A DNA stretch of 31,034 bases from JBFWMG01 sp050251715 (GTDB taxonomy: Bacteria > Desulfobacterota > Desulfovibrionia > Desulfovibrionales > Desulfovibrionaceae), in NCBI GenBank assembly GCA_050251715.1, contig JBFWMG010000039.1, positions 1-31,034 of the forward strand, in the 5' to 3' direction. The notes under the pieces were generated by a model. It made no database searches and had not been told where the DNA came from. It was given only the letters and a program-made list of their open reading frames with translations. Position numbers and translations under genes: made by a program. The first letter of the stretch is position 1. Every line of letters begins with the position of its first letter. Of the stretch, positions 14,203 to 22,532 are shown piece by piece.

Positions 14203-16296
14203 ATGAAGCTCAATACGAAAATGACGCTGTTTCAAACGGCGGCCTCGGTGGTGACCGTGGGGGCGCTTTGCGTCGCCTTTTTGGTGCTGCTCAATCAGTA
14301 TTCCGTCGAGGAAATGGCCCAGTACCGCGAGGACGCCATGGCCAAGGAGCAGGCGCAGCTCAAGGACTTGGTGCAGATGGCCTATGGCTCCGTGGAAAGG
14401 GCGTATGCGCGCTCCCAGGATGTCGAGGCCTTGAAGCGGGAGACATCGGCGGGGCTGATGCGGGTGGTCGATGCGGTCTGCGGGCAGGCGTCCGCGTATT
14501 ATGCCAAAAACAAGGGCGTGCTACAGGATGCCGCCTTGCGGCGTGACATTGCGGACATGGTGCGCAACGCCCGCTTTGATAACGGCAATTATCTCTGGAT
14601 CAACGACCTGGCGGGCGTCATGATCATGCATCCGGAGACGCCGGAGTTGGAGGGCCGCGCCCTGCTGTCCTCCACCGATGCAAACGGCAAGCAGCTGTTT
14701 GCCGAGATGGTTCAGGTGGCCCGGACGCAGGGCAAGGGCATGGTGGACTACGTGTGGCCCAAGTCCGGCGCCTCCAAGGCAACGCTCAAGATCTCCTATG
14801 TCCGCGCCCTGCCCGAATTGGGCTGGCTGGTGGGCGCGGGGGCATGGGTGGATGACATCACCACGGCCATGCAGCGCACCGCCATGAAGGAGGTCGGCGA
14901 CCTGCGCCAAACCGACGGCAACTATTTCTGGATCAACGACATGGCGCACCGGATGGTCATGCACCCCCTGAATCCCGATCTCAACGGCAAGGACGTGTCC
15001 GGCATGGCCGACACGCAGGGAAAGCATTTGTTCGCGGACATGGTCGATGTCTGCAAGACAAAGGGTGAGGGCTTTGTCTCCTACCGTTGGGCAAAGGCCG
15101 GCAAGACGGGCGATTTTCCCAAATTGTCCTATGTGCGCCTGTTCAAGCCCTGGGGCTGGGTCATCGGCATGGGCGCCTACGTGGATGATATCGACGCCGC
15201 CATCGCCGCAAAGCAGCGGAAGCTGTCGCAGACCATTTCGCGCATGATTACGTGGGTGGTGGGCTTGGCGCTCGCCGTATGCTCGGGCATCCTCGTGTTC
15301 GGCATCCTTTTCTGCCGCAACATAACCAACACCATCGGCGGCGAGCCGGACGCCATGGCCAGCCTGGCCGGGCGCATCGCGGAGGGCGATTTGGCCGTGT
15401 CCTTTGCCAACAACGGCAAGCAGCCGCGAGGCGTCTATGCCGCCATGCGCACCATGGCCGAGCAGTTGACCACCGTGGTGGGCGATGTGCTGGACGCCAC
15501 CGCCAGCGTGTCCAGCGGCAGCGAAGAGCTTGCCTCTTCGGCGGAATCGCTGTCACAGTCGGCGACGGAGCAGGCGGCCACCGTGGAGGAGGTCTCCGCC
15601 TCCATGGAGGAAATGGCCGCCATGGTGCGCCAGAGCGCCTCGAACGCCCAGCAGACCCAGGCGTTGGCGCGGCAGGCCGCCACCGACACCGAGAAGGGCG
15701 GCGAGGCCGTGCGCCGGACAGTGCACGCCATGCGCACCATTGCGGACAAGATTTCCATAGTGGAGGACATTGCGCGGCAAACGAATCTGCTGGCGCTCAA
15801 TGCGGCCATCGAGGCGGCCAGGGCGGGCGAACATGGCAAGGGCTTTGCCGTGGTGGCCGCCGAGGTGCGCAAGCTGGCCGAGCGCAGCGGCCAGGCAGCC
15901 GCCGAGATCAGCGAGTTGTCCCAGAACAGCGTGGCCCTGGCCGACAAGGCCGGGGAAATGCTGGTCGCCGTGGTACCGCAAATCCGCCAGACATCCGATC
16001 TGGTGGAGGAAATCGCCGCGGCGGGCAAGGAACAGCTGACCAGCGCCGAGGAGATCAACCGCGCCATGCAGGATCTGGACAAGACGATCCAGCAGAATGC
16101 CGCCGGGTCGGAAGAGGTGGCGTCCATTGCCGAGGAGTTGTCAAGCCAAAGCCAACGCCTGCAAGCGGCCATGGCGTATTTCTCGGTAGGGGGCGGGAAG
16201 GGCGGCGGCAACGGCCATCCGCGCGGGCAGGGGCGCAAGACGCCCCGACCCTTGCCGCCCGCCGCCGACTGGGATGCGGATGTCGTGAGATATTGA
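14203..16296 (+). CDS. Methyl-accepting chemotaxis protein with tandem Cache domains
   Basis: 697 aa inner-membrane chemoreceptor. One membrane segment is at about residues 8-30 and a second at 347-370. The periplasmic part has two related Cache-like modules, marked by GNYLWINDLAGVMIMHP (about 128-144) and GNYFWINDMAHRMVMHP (about 240-256), each followed by a LGWLVG or WGWVIG strand. A HAMP domain follows the second membrane segment (EPDAMASLAGRIAEGDLAV). The cytoplasmic signalling hairpin has its tip at about 521-562 (EDIARQTNLLALNAAIEAAR), the CheW/CheA contact. There is no NWETF-type tail; the end is a Gly/Pro-rich linker. The ligand is unknown, probably a small organic acid judging by the Cache type. 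The ribosome site is weak (GGATGG), but no better start is seen. A terminator follows. Confidence 0.95.
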   Translation: MKLNTKMTLFQTAASVVTVGALCVAFLVLLNQYSVEEMAQYREDAMAKEQAQLKDLVQMAYGSVERAYARSQDVEALKRETSAGLMRVVDAVCGQASAYYAKNKGVLQDAALRRDIADMVRNARFDNGNYLWINDLAGVMIMHPETPELEGRALLSSTDANGKQLFAEMVQVARTQGKGMVDYVWPKSGASKATLKISYVRALPELGWLVGAGAWVDDITTAMQRTAMKEVGDLRQTDGNYFWINDMAHRMVMHPLNPDLNGKDVSGMADTQGKHLFADMVDVCKTKGEGFVSYRWAKAGKTGDFPKLSYVRLFKPWGWVIGMGAYVDDIDAAIAAKQRKLSQTISRMITWVVGLALAVCSGILVFGILFCRNITNTIGGEPDAMASLAGRIAEGDLAVSFANNGKQPRGVYAAMRTMAEQLTTVVGDVLDATASVSSGSEELASSAESLSQSATEQAATVEEVSASMEEMAAMVRQSASNAQQTQALARQAATDTEKGGEAVRRTVHAMRTIADKISIVEDIARQTNLLALNAAIEAARAGEHGKGFAVVAAEVRKLAERSGQAAAEISELSQNSVALADKAGEMLVAVVPQIRQTSDLVEEIAAAGKEQLTSAEEINRAMQDLDKTIQQNAAGSEEVASIAEELSSQSQRLQAAMAYFSVGGGKGGGNGHPRGQGRKTPRPLPPAADWDADVVRY

Positions 16297-16301
16297 TGTG
16301 A

Positions 16302-16342
16302 AGCGGCGCTCCACCCCTGACGGGCGGTGCGCCGTTTTTTTT
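16302..16342 (+). terminator. Terminator after the chemoreceptor gene
   Basis: CGGCGC (16304-16309) pairs with GCGCCG (16329-16334), with further imperfect pairing inside, followed by eight T. Confidence 0.85.
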
Positions 16343-16704
16343 GTGCTTTCGGCGGTGCGCCTCGGCGCACATTGCCGGGTGGTGGCGGGGCATGGCGTTC
16401 TTGGTGTGCGGTCCGGTGTCGGCTGCGGCGCGCCCGTGTGATGGCATTGCGTATATGCGCCTTGAGCCGGAAAAAATTGGGCGGCCGTTTTACCCTGCCA
16501 ATCGCGGATCTTACCCCTCTTGCGTTTTCGCATCCTGATTTTTGGCCGTTAATTGGCTTGACCTCGTGGCGTGAACCTCTATTCTAGGGGAAGCGGGGGC
16601 TTTGTTTTTTTCAGGGCTGCGGCGCGAAACCGTCGCGCCGTCACGCTGGCCAGCCATCCTGTATACCTAGCCGCGCACCCCGGTGTGCCGCACGAACGAC
16701 GCCT
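16343..16704. other. Intergenic region before the TPR gene
   Basis: No gene is seen in these 362 bases. They include a GTGCGCC/GGCGCAC hairpin near 16354-16369, the promoter candidate at 16558-16585, and a leader hairpin CGGCGCG (16620-16626) with CGCGCCG (16634-16640). Confidence 0.5.
16558..16585 (+). promoter_or_regulatory. Candidate sigma70 promoter of the TPR operon
   Basis: TTGACC (16558-16563) and TATTCT (16580-16585) are 16 bases apart, giving a leader of about 110 bases that contains the 16620-16640 hairpin. Confidence 0.45.
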
Positions 16705-17700
16705 ATGACCAACCAGAACGACATGCCCATAAAGGGCGTCTTCTCCAGCGAATCCTCCGCCTACATTGGCCATGGGGGCACCAAGCGCAAGGTCAAGCAG
16801 AACGTCTACATCTATGTGGAGGAGGATGCGTCCGGCAACCTCGTCGCCCAGGCGCTGAACGGCAAGTTCGTCCCTTCCGGCTCGCGGAAAGCCATTTCCC
16901 GGGACACGCTGTTCAAGGAATTTCTCCCCGAACCCATGCTGTACATGGCCAAGACCAAGCCGCTCATGGAGCAGATGGGCGAAACCCTGAACACCGCCGA
17001 TCGCCACCGTGCGCGGCATGAGCTTTTCGCCGCCGAGTTTGAATACAAGAACCTCCTGGCCATTGACGAGGAACATGTCCGCGCCACGTTCGGGCTGGGG
17101 CTCACCTATCTGCAACGCAACGAAATCGAGAACGGACGCATCATCTTCCAACGCATTCTGGACATTGAAGGGGCTTTTGAGGATGGCCACCGTCATTTGT
17201 TCAATGACTTTGGGATAATGCTGAGAAAGACCCATCTTTATGACGAGGCCTTGCGCTATTACGAGCAGGCCAGGACCGTGGGGCACGTTGACGATCATCT
17301 GCTCTACAACATGGCGCGGGTCCATTATGAGAACGGGAACTACGCCCTGTGCCTGACCACGGTGGCCCAGGCGCTGGAATTGAACCCCGACCTGGATATC
17401 GCCAAACAGCTTCAGGACGTGGTTCGCCGGGCAGTGGGGGGGATTGCCGGTGTGCCCCGGCGCAACGCCCCCCTGGGCAAGGCGGCGCTTCGGCCTCCCG
17501 CCATGGCGGATGCTCCCGAGGCCTCTCCCGCCAACACGGCTGACGAACCGTCGGATTACGAAGATGCGCCAGTGCCGCCGGAACAGGACGAGGTTTCCGG
17601 GGGGTGTGGACCGAATGAGGAGGACGCGGCGCCCGAGGCCGACTCCAAACCCGTGTGGGATCCCTTGGATGATTTCGATATCATGGCACAGGATGTGTAG
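16705..17700 (+). CDS. Tetratricopeptide-repeat protein
   Basis: 331 aa, apparently cytosolic. The first 75 residues form a basic N-terminal region (GTKRKVKQNVYIYVEEDASG) of unknown fold. Residues about 100-235 contain three or four TPR-like helical pairs (for example FGLGLTYLQRNEIENGRIIF, DEALRYYEQARTVGHVDDHL and LLYNMARVHYENGNYALCL), suggesting a protein-binding scaffold. The last 90 residues are Pro/Glu/Asp-rich and probably disordered, ending DDFDIMAQDV. No strong ribosome site precedes the ATG at 16705; the ATG at 16723 is an alternative. The next gene starts nine bases after the stop, so the two are one operon. Lying next to a chemoreceptor suggests a signalling role, but this is inference. 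Confidence 0.85.
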   Translation: MTNQNDMPIKGVFSSESSAYIGHGGTKRKVKQNVYIYVEEDASGNLVAQALNGKFVPSGSRKAISRDTLFKEFLPEPMLYMAKTKPLMEQMGETLNTADRHRARHELFAAEFEYKNLLAIDEEHVRATFGLGLTYLQRNEIENGRIIFQRILDIEGAFEDGHRHLFNDFGIMLRKTHLYDEALRYYEQARTVGHVDDHLLYNMARVHYENGNYALCLTTVAQALELNPDLDIAKQLQDVVRRAVGGIAGVPRRNAPLGKAALRPPAMADAPEASPANTADEPSDYEDAPVPPEQDEVSGGCGPNEEDAAPEADSKPVWDPLDDFDIMAQDV

Positions 17701-17709
17701 GCGGTGGGC

Positions 17710-18522
17710 ATGGCGCAAAAGTATCTTGGGGATTATCTGATCGCGCGCGGCGCGCTGACCCCGGAGCAACGCGATGCCGCGCTGCTCCGGCAGCGGGCGC
17801 TCAACAAACGCATGGGCGAGCTTGCGCTGGAACTGGATCTGCTGACGCCGGAGCAGGTCACCGAGGTGTTGTGCCGCCAGGAGGAGGAAGACCTCGCCTT
17901 TGGCGATGCGGCCATGGCGTTGGGATATCTGTCCGAGGCGGAGCGCAACCGGCTGCTCTTCCATCGTCTTGTGCGCCATCGGCATCTGGGCGAGATGTGC
18001 GTGGCCATGGGCTTTGTGGAAAAGCACGCCTGCGATGCCGCCATTGCCGATTTCGTGGGCCGTCGTGCGCGGCATGTCCGTCGCGTGGAACAGCATCTTG
18101 CCGGTTTGGACAGGACCACCATGGTCCGTGTGGCGTGCGACGCGGTATGCCGCGTCTTTTTGCGGTTCACGGGCCAGCGGCTCGTGCTCCAGGACGTGGG
18201 CGCGCCGTTTCCCCAAACCCCGGGGCTGACCGTGACGCGGTTCGACGCCTGCGCGGGGGAGGATGTTATTTCCTGGCTCGTGGTGCATGACGCCAACCCC
18301 GCCCTCGACGCCAGCGACCATCCCGCCGTGGCGCAGGCCGGGGGCGGCTTTTTTGCCAAGGCCATGGCCGCCGCCCTGCGCGACGCCCTTGGCCGGGACG
18401 GGGTGGCGGCGCAGGTGAGCCACCACAGCCCGACGCCCGAAGAGGCGCCCCCCTGCCCGCCGGGCATGGTGTCCTTGTTGCTGCACGCCCCTGCCGGAAG
18501 GGTGGGCATCACGCTTCTGTAA
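17710..18522 (+). CDS. MshEN-like repeat protein, possible chemotaxis-related C-terminal domain
   Basis: 270 aa, soluble. The N-terminal 115 residues contain three repeats of the GspE/MshE N-terminal type: YLGDYLIARGALTPEQRDAA, MGELALELDLLTPEQVTEVL and LGEMCVAMGFVEKHACDAAI. The related MshEN domain binds cyclic di-GMP, but the Arg just before LG that this needs is not seen in repeat 1, so binding is uncertain. The C-terminal half (from about residue 135) alternates strands and helices and ends in a FFAKAMAAALRDALG helix; it is loosely reminiscent of CheX/CheC-type phosphatases, with low confidence. A GTG at 17704 is an alternative start. It is translationally linked to the TPR gene (gap of nine bases) and is followed by the long-hairpin repeat. 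Confidence 0.75.
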   Translation: MAQKYLGDYLIARGALTPEQRDAALLRQRALNKRMGELALELDLLTPEQVTEVLCRQEEEDLAFGDAAMALGYLSEAERNRLLFHRLVRHRHLGEMCVAMGFVEKHACDAAIADFVGRRARHVRRVEQHLAGLDRTTMVRVACDAVCRVFLRFTGQRLVLQDVGAPFPQTPGLTVTRFDACAGEDVISWLVVHDANPALDASDHPAVAQAGGGFFAKAMAAALRDALGRDGVAAQVSHHSPTPEEAPPCPPGMVSLLLHAPAGRVGITLL

Positions 18523-18545
18523 GCTGCCGCGCCGGGCAAGACAAA

Positions 18546-18674
18546 GCCCCGGGGGAAGGAGAGAGGAAAGGGAAAACCCCTTTTTCCAAGCATAAAAAGG
18601 GGTTTTCCCTTTCCTCTCTCCTTCCCCCGGCCCCCCATCCTCTCTCCTTTCTCTTTCCCCAAAAACTGCTGGCT
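18546..18674 (+). repeat. Long-hairpin dispersed repeat, copy 2
   Basis: This has the same architecture as 1-129 but on the other strand: a 37-bp perfect stem (18549-18585 with 18594-18630), an 8-base loop, and a 44-base pyrimidine-rich tail (18631-18674). It begins 23 bases after the stop of the MshEN-like gene, again in the sense of the upstream gene. At stem position 23 it has a G-C pair where copy 1 has A-T. Confidence 0.9.
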
Positions 18675-18773
18675 GGGAAGGTGGATACGGTTGCGACAAG
18701 CGAGCGCCCCAGGCGGAATAGTGGCTGGGGAGGGGGATATGGTTGGGACAAACGCGTTCCCCGGGCGGGCAGA
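18670..18773. repeat. Two tandem 52-base imperfect repeats
   Basis: TGGCTGGG begins units at 18670 and 18722. Each unit continues with a GGATA(C/T)GGTTG(C/G)GACAA block and ends in a GGCGG motif. They directly abut the tail of the long-hairpin repeat, so they may be part of the same mobile or recombination-prone unit. Function is unknown. Confidence 0.6.
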
Positions 18774-18882
18774 CTCGTTGTCTGGTGTGTCAGGACGAGG
18801 GTATGGGGGGCGGTTCGGCCGACGCCGTGAGCCGCAAGGATTCGAGAAAAAAAACGCAGGGATAGGTGGCTGTTTCTCAACA

Positions 18883-18912
18883 GACAAAGGGCGGCTCGCG
18901 CCGCCCCTTGTC
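18883..18912 (-). terminator. Terminator-like stem after the SHOCT gene
   Basis: GACAAAGGGCGGC (18883-18895) pairs with GCCGCCCCTTGTC (18900-18912), with one mismatch. No long T run follows directly on the minus strand, though eight T lie about 30 bases further. Confidence 0.55.
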
Positions 18913-18943
18913 CGTTCATGCCACTCACCGGTTTCCGTCTTGC

Positions 18944-19237
18944 CTACAAGGCAATATCCTTACGCATGCTCTCGTAACGGTCCTTGTCGATCTCGCCCGC
19001 CGCGTACCGCTTGCGCAGCACGTCCAGAGGCGATTCCCGTTGGGCGTCGCATGGGGCGGTTGTTTCGCGTTGCGGGTCGCGCCGTTGGAAAAGCCTGACG
19101 GCTACGACCACCGCCACCACCACCAGCAGCAGCATCAGGGGGCCGCCCATGAACGGCATGTGCCAGCCGCCGCCCGGTCCGCCTCCGTAGCCCCAGTTGC
19201 ATATTCCGTTACCCCAGCTTGCGAGAAAAGCGTTCAT
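18944..19237 (-). CDS. Small membrane protein with C-terminal SHOCT domain
   Basis: 97 aa. A Gly/Trp-rich N-terminus (NWGYGGGPGGGW) leads into one membrane segment (about residues 32-50, LMLLLVVVAVVVAV), then a short charged linker and a SHOCT motif (PLDVLRKRYAAGEIDKDRYE, residues 69-88) at the C-terminus. SHOCT motifs are short oligomerisation-type modules found at the ends of many small membrane proteins; the role here is unknown. GGAG seven to eight bases before the ATG supports the start. It lies 48 bases after the small exported-protein gene on the same strand and is probably co-transcribed with it. Confidence 0.88.
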   Translation of the reverse strand: MNAFLASWGNGICNWGYGGGPGGGWHMPFMGGPLMLLLVVVAVVVAVRLFQRRDPQRETTAPCDAQRESPLDVLRKRYAAGEIDKDRYESMRKDIAL

Positions 19238-19285
19238 ATCTGTCTCCTGCCTTGCGCCCGCCAGCAGGGCGGGACGGGTTTATGG

Positions 19286-19573
19286 TTACCAGCTGACGCT
19301 GCCGTGGAGGCAGTGCAAGGCTGTGGATACATTCCAATATATCAAGCCAGCCGCGCGTCCCGGCCTCCAGTCGGCCGGACGGGGTGCGCCGTTGCCGGGG
19401 GTGTTCACCATGGCATACGGCTGATTGGGCGCGGGTTGGACGTGCGCCGTGTACCGGGCGTTCCGGTGGCCCATGGCTGCGTTTGTCACGCCTTCTCCAT
19501 CCGCCAGGGCGGGAATGGCCGTGAGCAGGGTCAGTGCGGTTGCCAGAACCAGAAGGCGCGGAACGTGCCGCAT
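19286..19573 (-). CDS. Small exported protein of unknown function
   Basis: 95 aa. The first 24 residues are a clear signal peptide (MRHVPRLLVLATALTLLTAI then PALA, with likely cleavage before DGEG). The mature part of about 70 residues is rich in Asn, Pro, Ala and Gly (NTPGNGAPRPADWRPGRAAG), has one Cys near the end (LHCLHG), and has no family I recognise. GGAGG lies six bases before the ATG. Because it precedes the SHOCT membrane protein in the same operon, the two may act together at the envelope. Confidence 0.75.
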   Translation of the reverse strand: MRHVPRLLVLATALTLLTAIPALADGEGVTNAAMGHRNARYTAHVQPAPNQPYAMVNTPGNGAPRPADWRPGRAAGLIYWNVSTALHCLHGSVSW

Positions 19574-19650
19574 GGGAACCTCCGTGTTTGCATATCAGAT
19601 TGCAGTGACCGTGCCAACAGTGTTAATTGTTTAAATACGGTATGTTATCT

Positions 19651-19730
19651 TGTGCAGGACAGGGGGAATGGGTGGGGGCGACGCAACATCCTGCACATGC
19701 TTGTGCAGCATGTTGCACGGATATGTGCAG
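19651..19730. repeat. Cluster of TGTGCA/TGCACA motifs
   Basis: TGTGCAGGA (19651-19659) and TCCTGCACA (19689-19697) form an inverted repeat. TGTGCA recurs at 19702-19707 and 19724-19729, with TTGCAC at 19714-19718 between. It lies between the signal-peptide gene start and the 3' end of the histidine phosphatase gene, so it could be a control site or a 3'-end structure. Confidence 0.45.
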
Positions 19731-19750
19731 CGAATCGCAGGGCGTGGGGA

Positions 19751-20446
19751 TCAGTCGCGCTGGTGGCCGGCCACAAAGCCGCTGCACCACACCGCGTCCG
19801 GGGCGTTGAAGCGCAGCTTGAGGATGGCGCAGTTGGGCAGGAACGTGGCGTCCTTGAAGGCGCGCAGACGCCGCATGGCCAGGGCGTCCGAGCCGTGGTC
19901 GCTGGTGATGAGCTGCCACAGGACCGTGCGGATGAACAGGCCGTGGGAAAAGACCGCCGTGAAGCCCGGCAGGCCGCGCAGGCGCGTGACCATGGCCTGG
20001 ACGCGGGCCGTGAAGGCCGCAAAGGTTTCGGCCTGGTCCAGGTCGCTGGCCTGCGGGTCGTTGCGTTCCCAATAGGCCTCCATGAGCGGGCGGCGAAAGG
20101 CGTTGGTGGTGCCTTCGTAGCGCGCTGGGGCGAGCAGGGTGAATTCGTGCACCGGCCATTCCTCGCAGGGCACGTGGGGAAAGCGCTGGCGCAGGAACGC
20201 GGCGGTCTGGGCCGTGCGGATGTAGGAGGAGACCACGATGCGGTCCGGGGCGCGGTCAAAGGCCAGGGGCACCCGCGCCGCCTGCACGCGTCCGGCCTCC
20301 GTCAGATTGGACAGGGCGGGGTGCGTGGTCACGTTGCCCGCGTTGGAGTCGCTCTCGCCATGCCGGATGCACCACACCTCGCCCACGTCCGCCTCCTTGC
20401 GTGTGGCGGGCACGGGCCGTGTGGGTTTGAGCCCGCAGTCCATCAT
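19751..20446 (-). CDS. Histidine phosphatase family (phosphoglycerate-mutase-like) protein
   Basis: 231 aa. The catalytic RHGES motif is at residues 28-32 (the His forms the phosphoenzyme) and the second-His block SHGLF follows at about residues 168-172; SSYIRTAQTA is the other conserved piece. The natural substrate is probably a small phospho-metabolite or a sugar phosphate. The start at 20446 overlaps the stop of the upstream transferase gene as ATGA, so translation is coupled and the gene is the last of the sugar cassette. Residues 1-20 precede the domain and could be extra if translation starts further in. A role in dephosphorylating an intermediate of the cassette is inference. Confidence 0.85.
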   Translation of the reverse strand: MMDCGLKPTRPVPATRKEADVGEVWCIRHGESDSNAGNVTTHPALSNLTEAGRVQAARVPLAFDRAPDRIVVSSYIRTAQTAAFLRQRFPHVPCEEWPVHEFTLLAPARYEGTTNAFRRPLMEAYWERNDPQASDLDQAETFAAFTARVQAMVTRLRGLPGFTAVFSHGLFIRTVLWQLITSDHGSDALAMRRLRAFKDATFLPNCAILKLRFNAPDAVWCSGFVAGHQRD

Positions 20447-21699
20447 GTGTCGGACCACGTGCGCACGCCGCGCGAAAAACAGTCCCGGAAGCGGCCAAGG
20501 AGGCGGCCCAGCACGGTGTTGCCCTCGCGGAACAGGTAGGGAACCCGGCCCGCATACAGGGCGCGCACCGCCGCGTCGCTGCCCACGGGCGGGGCGGCGG
20601 GATCCGCGTCCAGGGCCAGGCGCATGGCGTCCACATGCAGGGCGTAGCTGTCGCGGTCGGGATCGGGGTGCATCCAGGCGCGCGCCGTGGCATAGGCCTG
20701 CCTGGGAAAGGTGATGGGCCACCTGCGCCGCAGGATTTCGGGCAGGGCGCGGGCATCCTTGAGCCGCACGGCAAAGGGCCGCGCGAGCGCACCGCACCAG
20801 AACCAGGGGCGGATGTAGGCCACGGGCTTTTCCCAGTAGGCCAGCTCTATGCCCACGGTGGAGCCGGACACCACGGCCAGGTCGCAGAAGGCCTGAGCCC
20901 ACGAGCTGTCGCGCTCGTCAATGGCGCGCACGCCCCATTTGTCCGCCGAGGTGCGGCCCTTGCCGTAGCGCGGGTCGTTGCCGTGGGCCATGTTCTTGTA
21001 TTCCCACGGGTGCAGCTTGACCACGAGGTTCATGCCCGCCACCCTGGCCGCCTCGATCACGTCGCCGTAGACGCGCCCCTCGCCGTCGCTGCGCGTGGGC
21101 AGCCACAGGAGCAGCGGCTTGGCCGGGTCCAGTCCGTATTTGGCGAAGAACGAGGCCTTGTCCGTCACCTCGCTGGTCCAGCGGTTGGGCGTGGCCTCGT
21201 ACAACACGTTGCCGCAGAAGTGGATCTTTTTTGCCCTGGGCAGGTCGCGGCAGGCGTGGCGGCGGTAATAGACCATGGAGAACCACAGGGTCGCGGGCAT
21301 CTGCATGAACACATGGTCCACGCCCCAGTAATGGAAGTCGTCGAGCAGGTAGCCGGTCTGGGCGGTGATAGCATTGTGGGCCCGTTTGGCCGTGGCGGCC
21401 ATGTCGCCGATGTTCCGCTCCTTGCTGCACGGAAAGAGGAACAGGCGGGCGGGTTCGTCCGCCACGCGCGCGGCCATGTCGGCCAGGGACACGATGTGCA
21501 CGTCCCGTTCCGCCAGCCGGGCCGTCGCGCCCTGGGGCAGGTCGATGTCCGGCTGCAGGCCCAGGGGCGGGTCGCCGGACAGCAGCACGCGGCAGGACAG
21601 CCCGGCCTCGGCCAGCCTGTCCTGCAGGGCGAAGAGCTTGTGGTAGCTGCCGCCGTGCACGGCGGTCCAGGCGATGACGATATCGGGCGTGTGGGGCAT
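20443..21699 (-). CDS. GT-B-like sugar or glycerophosphate transferase
   Basis: 418 aa, no membrane segment. The first residues (DIVIAWTAVHGGSYHKLFAL) resemble the opening strand of GT-B folds, and the block LLLWLPTRSDGEGRVYGDVI followed by NLVVKLHPWEYKN resembles the CDP-glycerol glycerophosphotransferase and UDP-GlcNAc-epimerase superfamily, whose HP motif helps bind the nucleotide donor. SGSTVGIELAYWEKPV fits the second nucleotide-binding region. This is the only transferase in the cassette, so it may move the CMP-activated product to an acceptor, but the assignment is inference. The start lies five bases after the preceding SDR stop, with GGTAG upstream; its end overlaps the phosphatase start. 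Confidence 0.7.
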   Translation of the reverse strand: MPHTPDIVIAWTAVHGGSYHKLFALQDRLAEAGLSCRVLLSGDPPLGLQPDIDLPQGATARLAERDVHIVSLADMAARVADEPARLFLFPCSKERNIGDMAATAKRAHNAITAQTGYLLDDFHYWGVDHVFMQMPATLWFSMVYYRRHACRDLPRAKKIHFCGNVLYEATPNRWTSEVTDKASFFAKYGLDPAKPLLLWLPTRSDGEGRVYGDVIEAARVAGMNLVVKLHPWEYKNMAHGNDPRYGKGRTSADKWGVRAIDERDSSWAQAFCDLAVVSGSTVGIELAYWEKPVAYIRPWFWCGALARPFAVRLKDARALPEILRRRWPITFPRQAYATARAWMHPDPDRDSYALHVDAMRLALDADPAAPPVGSDAAVRALYAGRVPYLFREGNTVLGRLLGRFRDCFSRGVRTWSDT

Positions 21700-21704
21700 G
21701 CGGT

Positions 21705-22532
21705 CTACCAGCAGGTACGGCCGCCGTCCACGACCAGGTTGGCGCCCGTCATGTACGACGAGGCGTCGGAGATGAGGAAGAGCACCGCGCCCTTGTATTC
21801 ATCGCCCTTGGCCATGCGCCCCATGGGGATGAGGTTGGCCAGCTTGGCCACGAAATCGTCGGGCTGGGACACGTACACCCCGCCGGGCGACAGGGCGTTG
21901 ACCCGCACGTTCTTGTCCGCCCAGTAGGTGGCCATGTACTTGGTGAGGCCGATGAGGCCGTGCTTGACCACGCTGTAGGTCACGGGCTTGGCGGGCTGCG
22001 CCTCCTCGGCCAGGCCGTCCTTGCGGTAGATGCGCTGGTCCGGGGCTATGACGCCCAGGTCCGAGGCGATGTTGAGGATCACCCCGCCGCCCGAGGCGGC
22101 CAGGTGCGCGCCCACGGTGCGGCCGCACAAAAACGCGCCGGTCAGGCCCACGGCGATGTCCTTGTCCCACATGGCCTGGTCGAAGTACTCCAGGCGGCTG
22201 CCGTTGACGCCGCCCGTGTTGGACACCTTGGGGTCGTTGGCCGCGTTGTTGATGAGGATGTCCACCCGGCCGCAGGCGGCAAGGGTCTGCGCCAGGGCCG
22301 CGTCCACGGTGGCCGCGTTGGTGATGTCCACGGTGAAGCCGTGGCAGGGCGCGCCCATGTCCTTGGCCATGGCGGCGGCCACGCCCGCCGCGTCGGGGTG
22401 GATGTCCCACAGCACGGGCACGCCGCCCGCCTCGGCCACGGCCTCGGCGTGGCGCTTGCCCAGCAGGCCGCAGCCGCCGGTGATGATGGCCACGCGGCCC
22501 GCGAGATCAAAGGTCTGTTTCACGGAAGGCAT
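21705..22532 (-). CDS. Short-chain dehydrogenase, PtmA-like
   Basis: 275 aa SDR oxidoreductase. The Rossmann motif is TGGCGLLG (residues 18-25), NNAA is at 96-99, the catalytic Ser is at 157 in NIASDLGV, and Tyr186 and Lys190 are in YSVVK. From memory the GLLGK start and the IASDLGVIAPDQ...IY block resemble PtmA, an SDR of the Campylobacter flagellin-glycan (legionaminic acid) pathway; I could not check this. It therefore probably oxidises or reduces a sugar hydroxyl in the cassette pathway. GGAG lies seven bases before the ATG. The transferase gene follows after five bases. Confidence 0.85.
   Translation of the reverse strand: MPSVKQTFDLAGRVAIITGGCGLLGKRHAEAVAEAGGVPVLWDIHPDAAGVAAAMAKDMGAPCHGFTVDITNAATVDAALAQTLAACGRVDILINNAANDPKVSNTGGVNGSRLEYFDQAMWDKDIAVGLTGAFLCGRTVGAHLAASGGGVILNIASDLGVIAPDQRIYRKDGLAEEAQPAKPVTYSVVKHGLIGLTKYMATYWADKNVRVNALSPGGVYVSQPDDFVAKLANLIPMGRMAKGDEYKGAVLFLISDASSYMTGANLVVDGGRTCW

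Larger units (their letters stand above)
18523..18943. other. Repeat-rich intergenic region
   Basis: No gene is supported here. It contains copy 2 of the long-hairpin repeat (18546-18674), two 52-base tandem units (18670-18773) and the terminator-like stem of the next minus-strand gene (18883-18912). Confidence 0.6.

Noticed and set aside
18691..19098. Plus-strand frame over the tandem repeats and the SHOCT gene
   Set aside because: It is antisense to the SHOCT gene and built partly from repeat sequence.
19589..19617. TTGGCA/TATGCA promoter for the small exported protein
   Set aside because: It would start transcription within about ten bases of the ATG and exclude the ribosome site.
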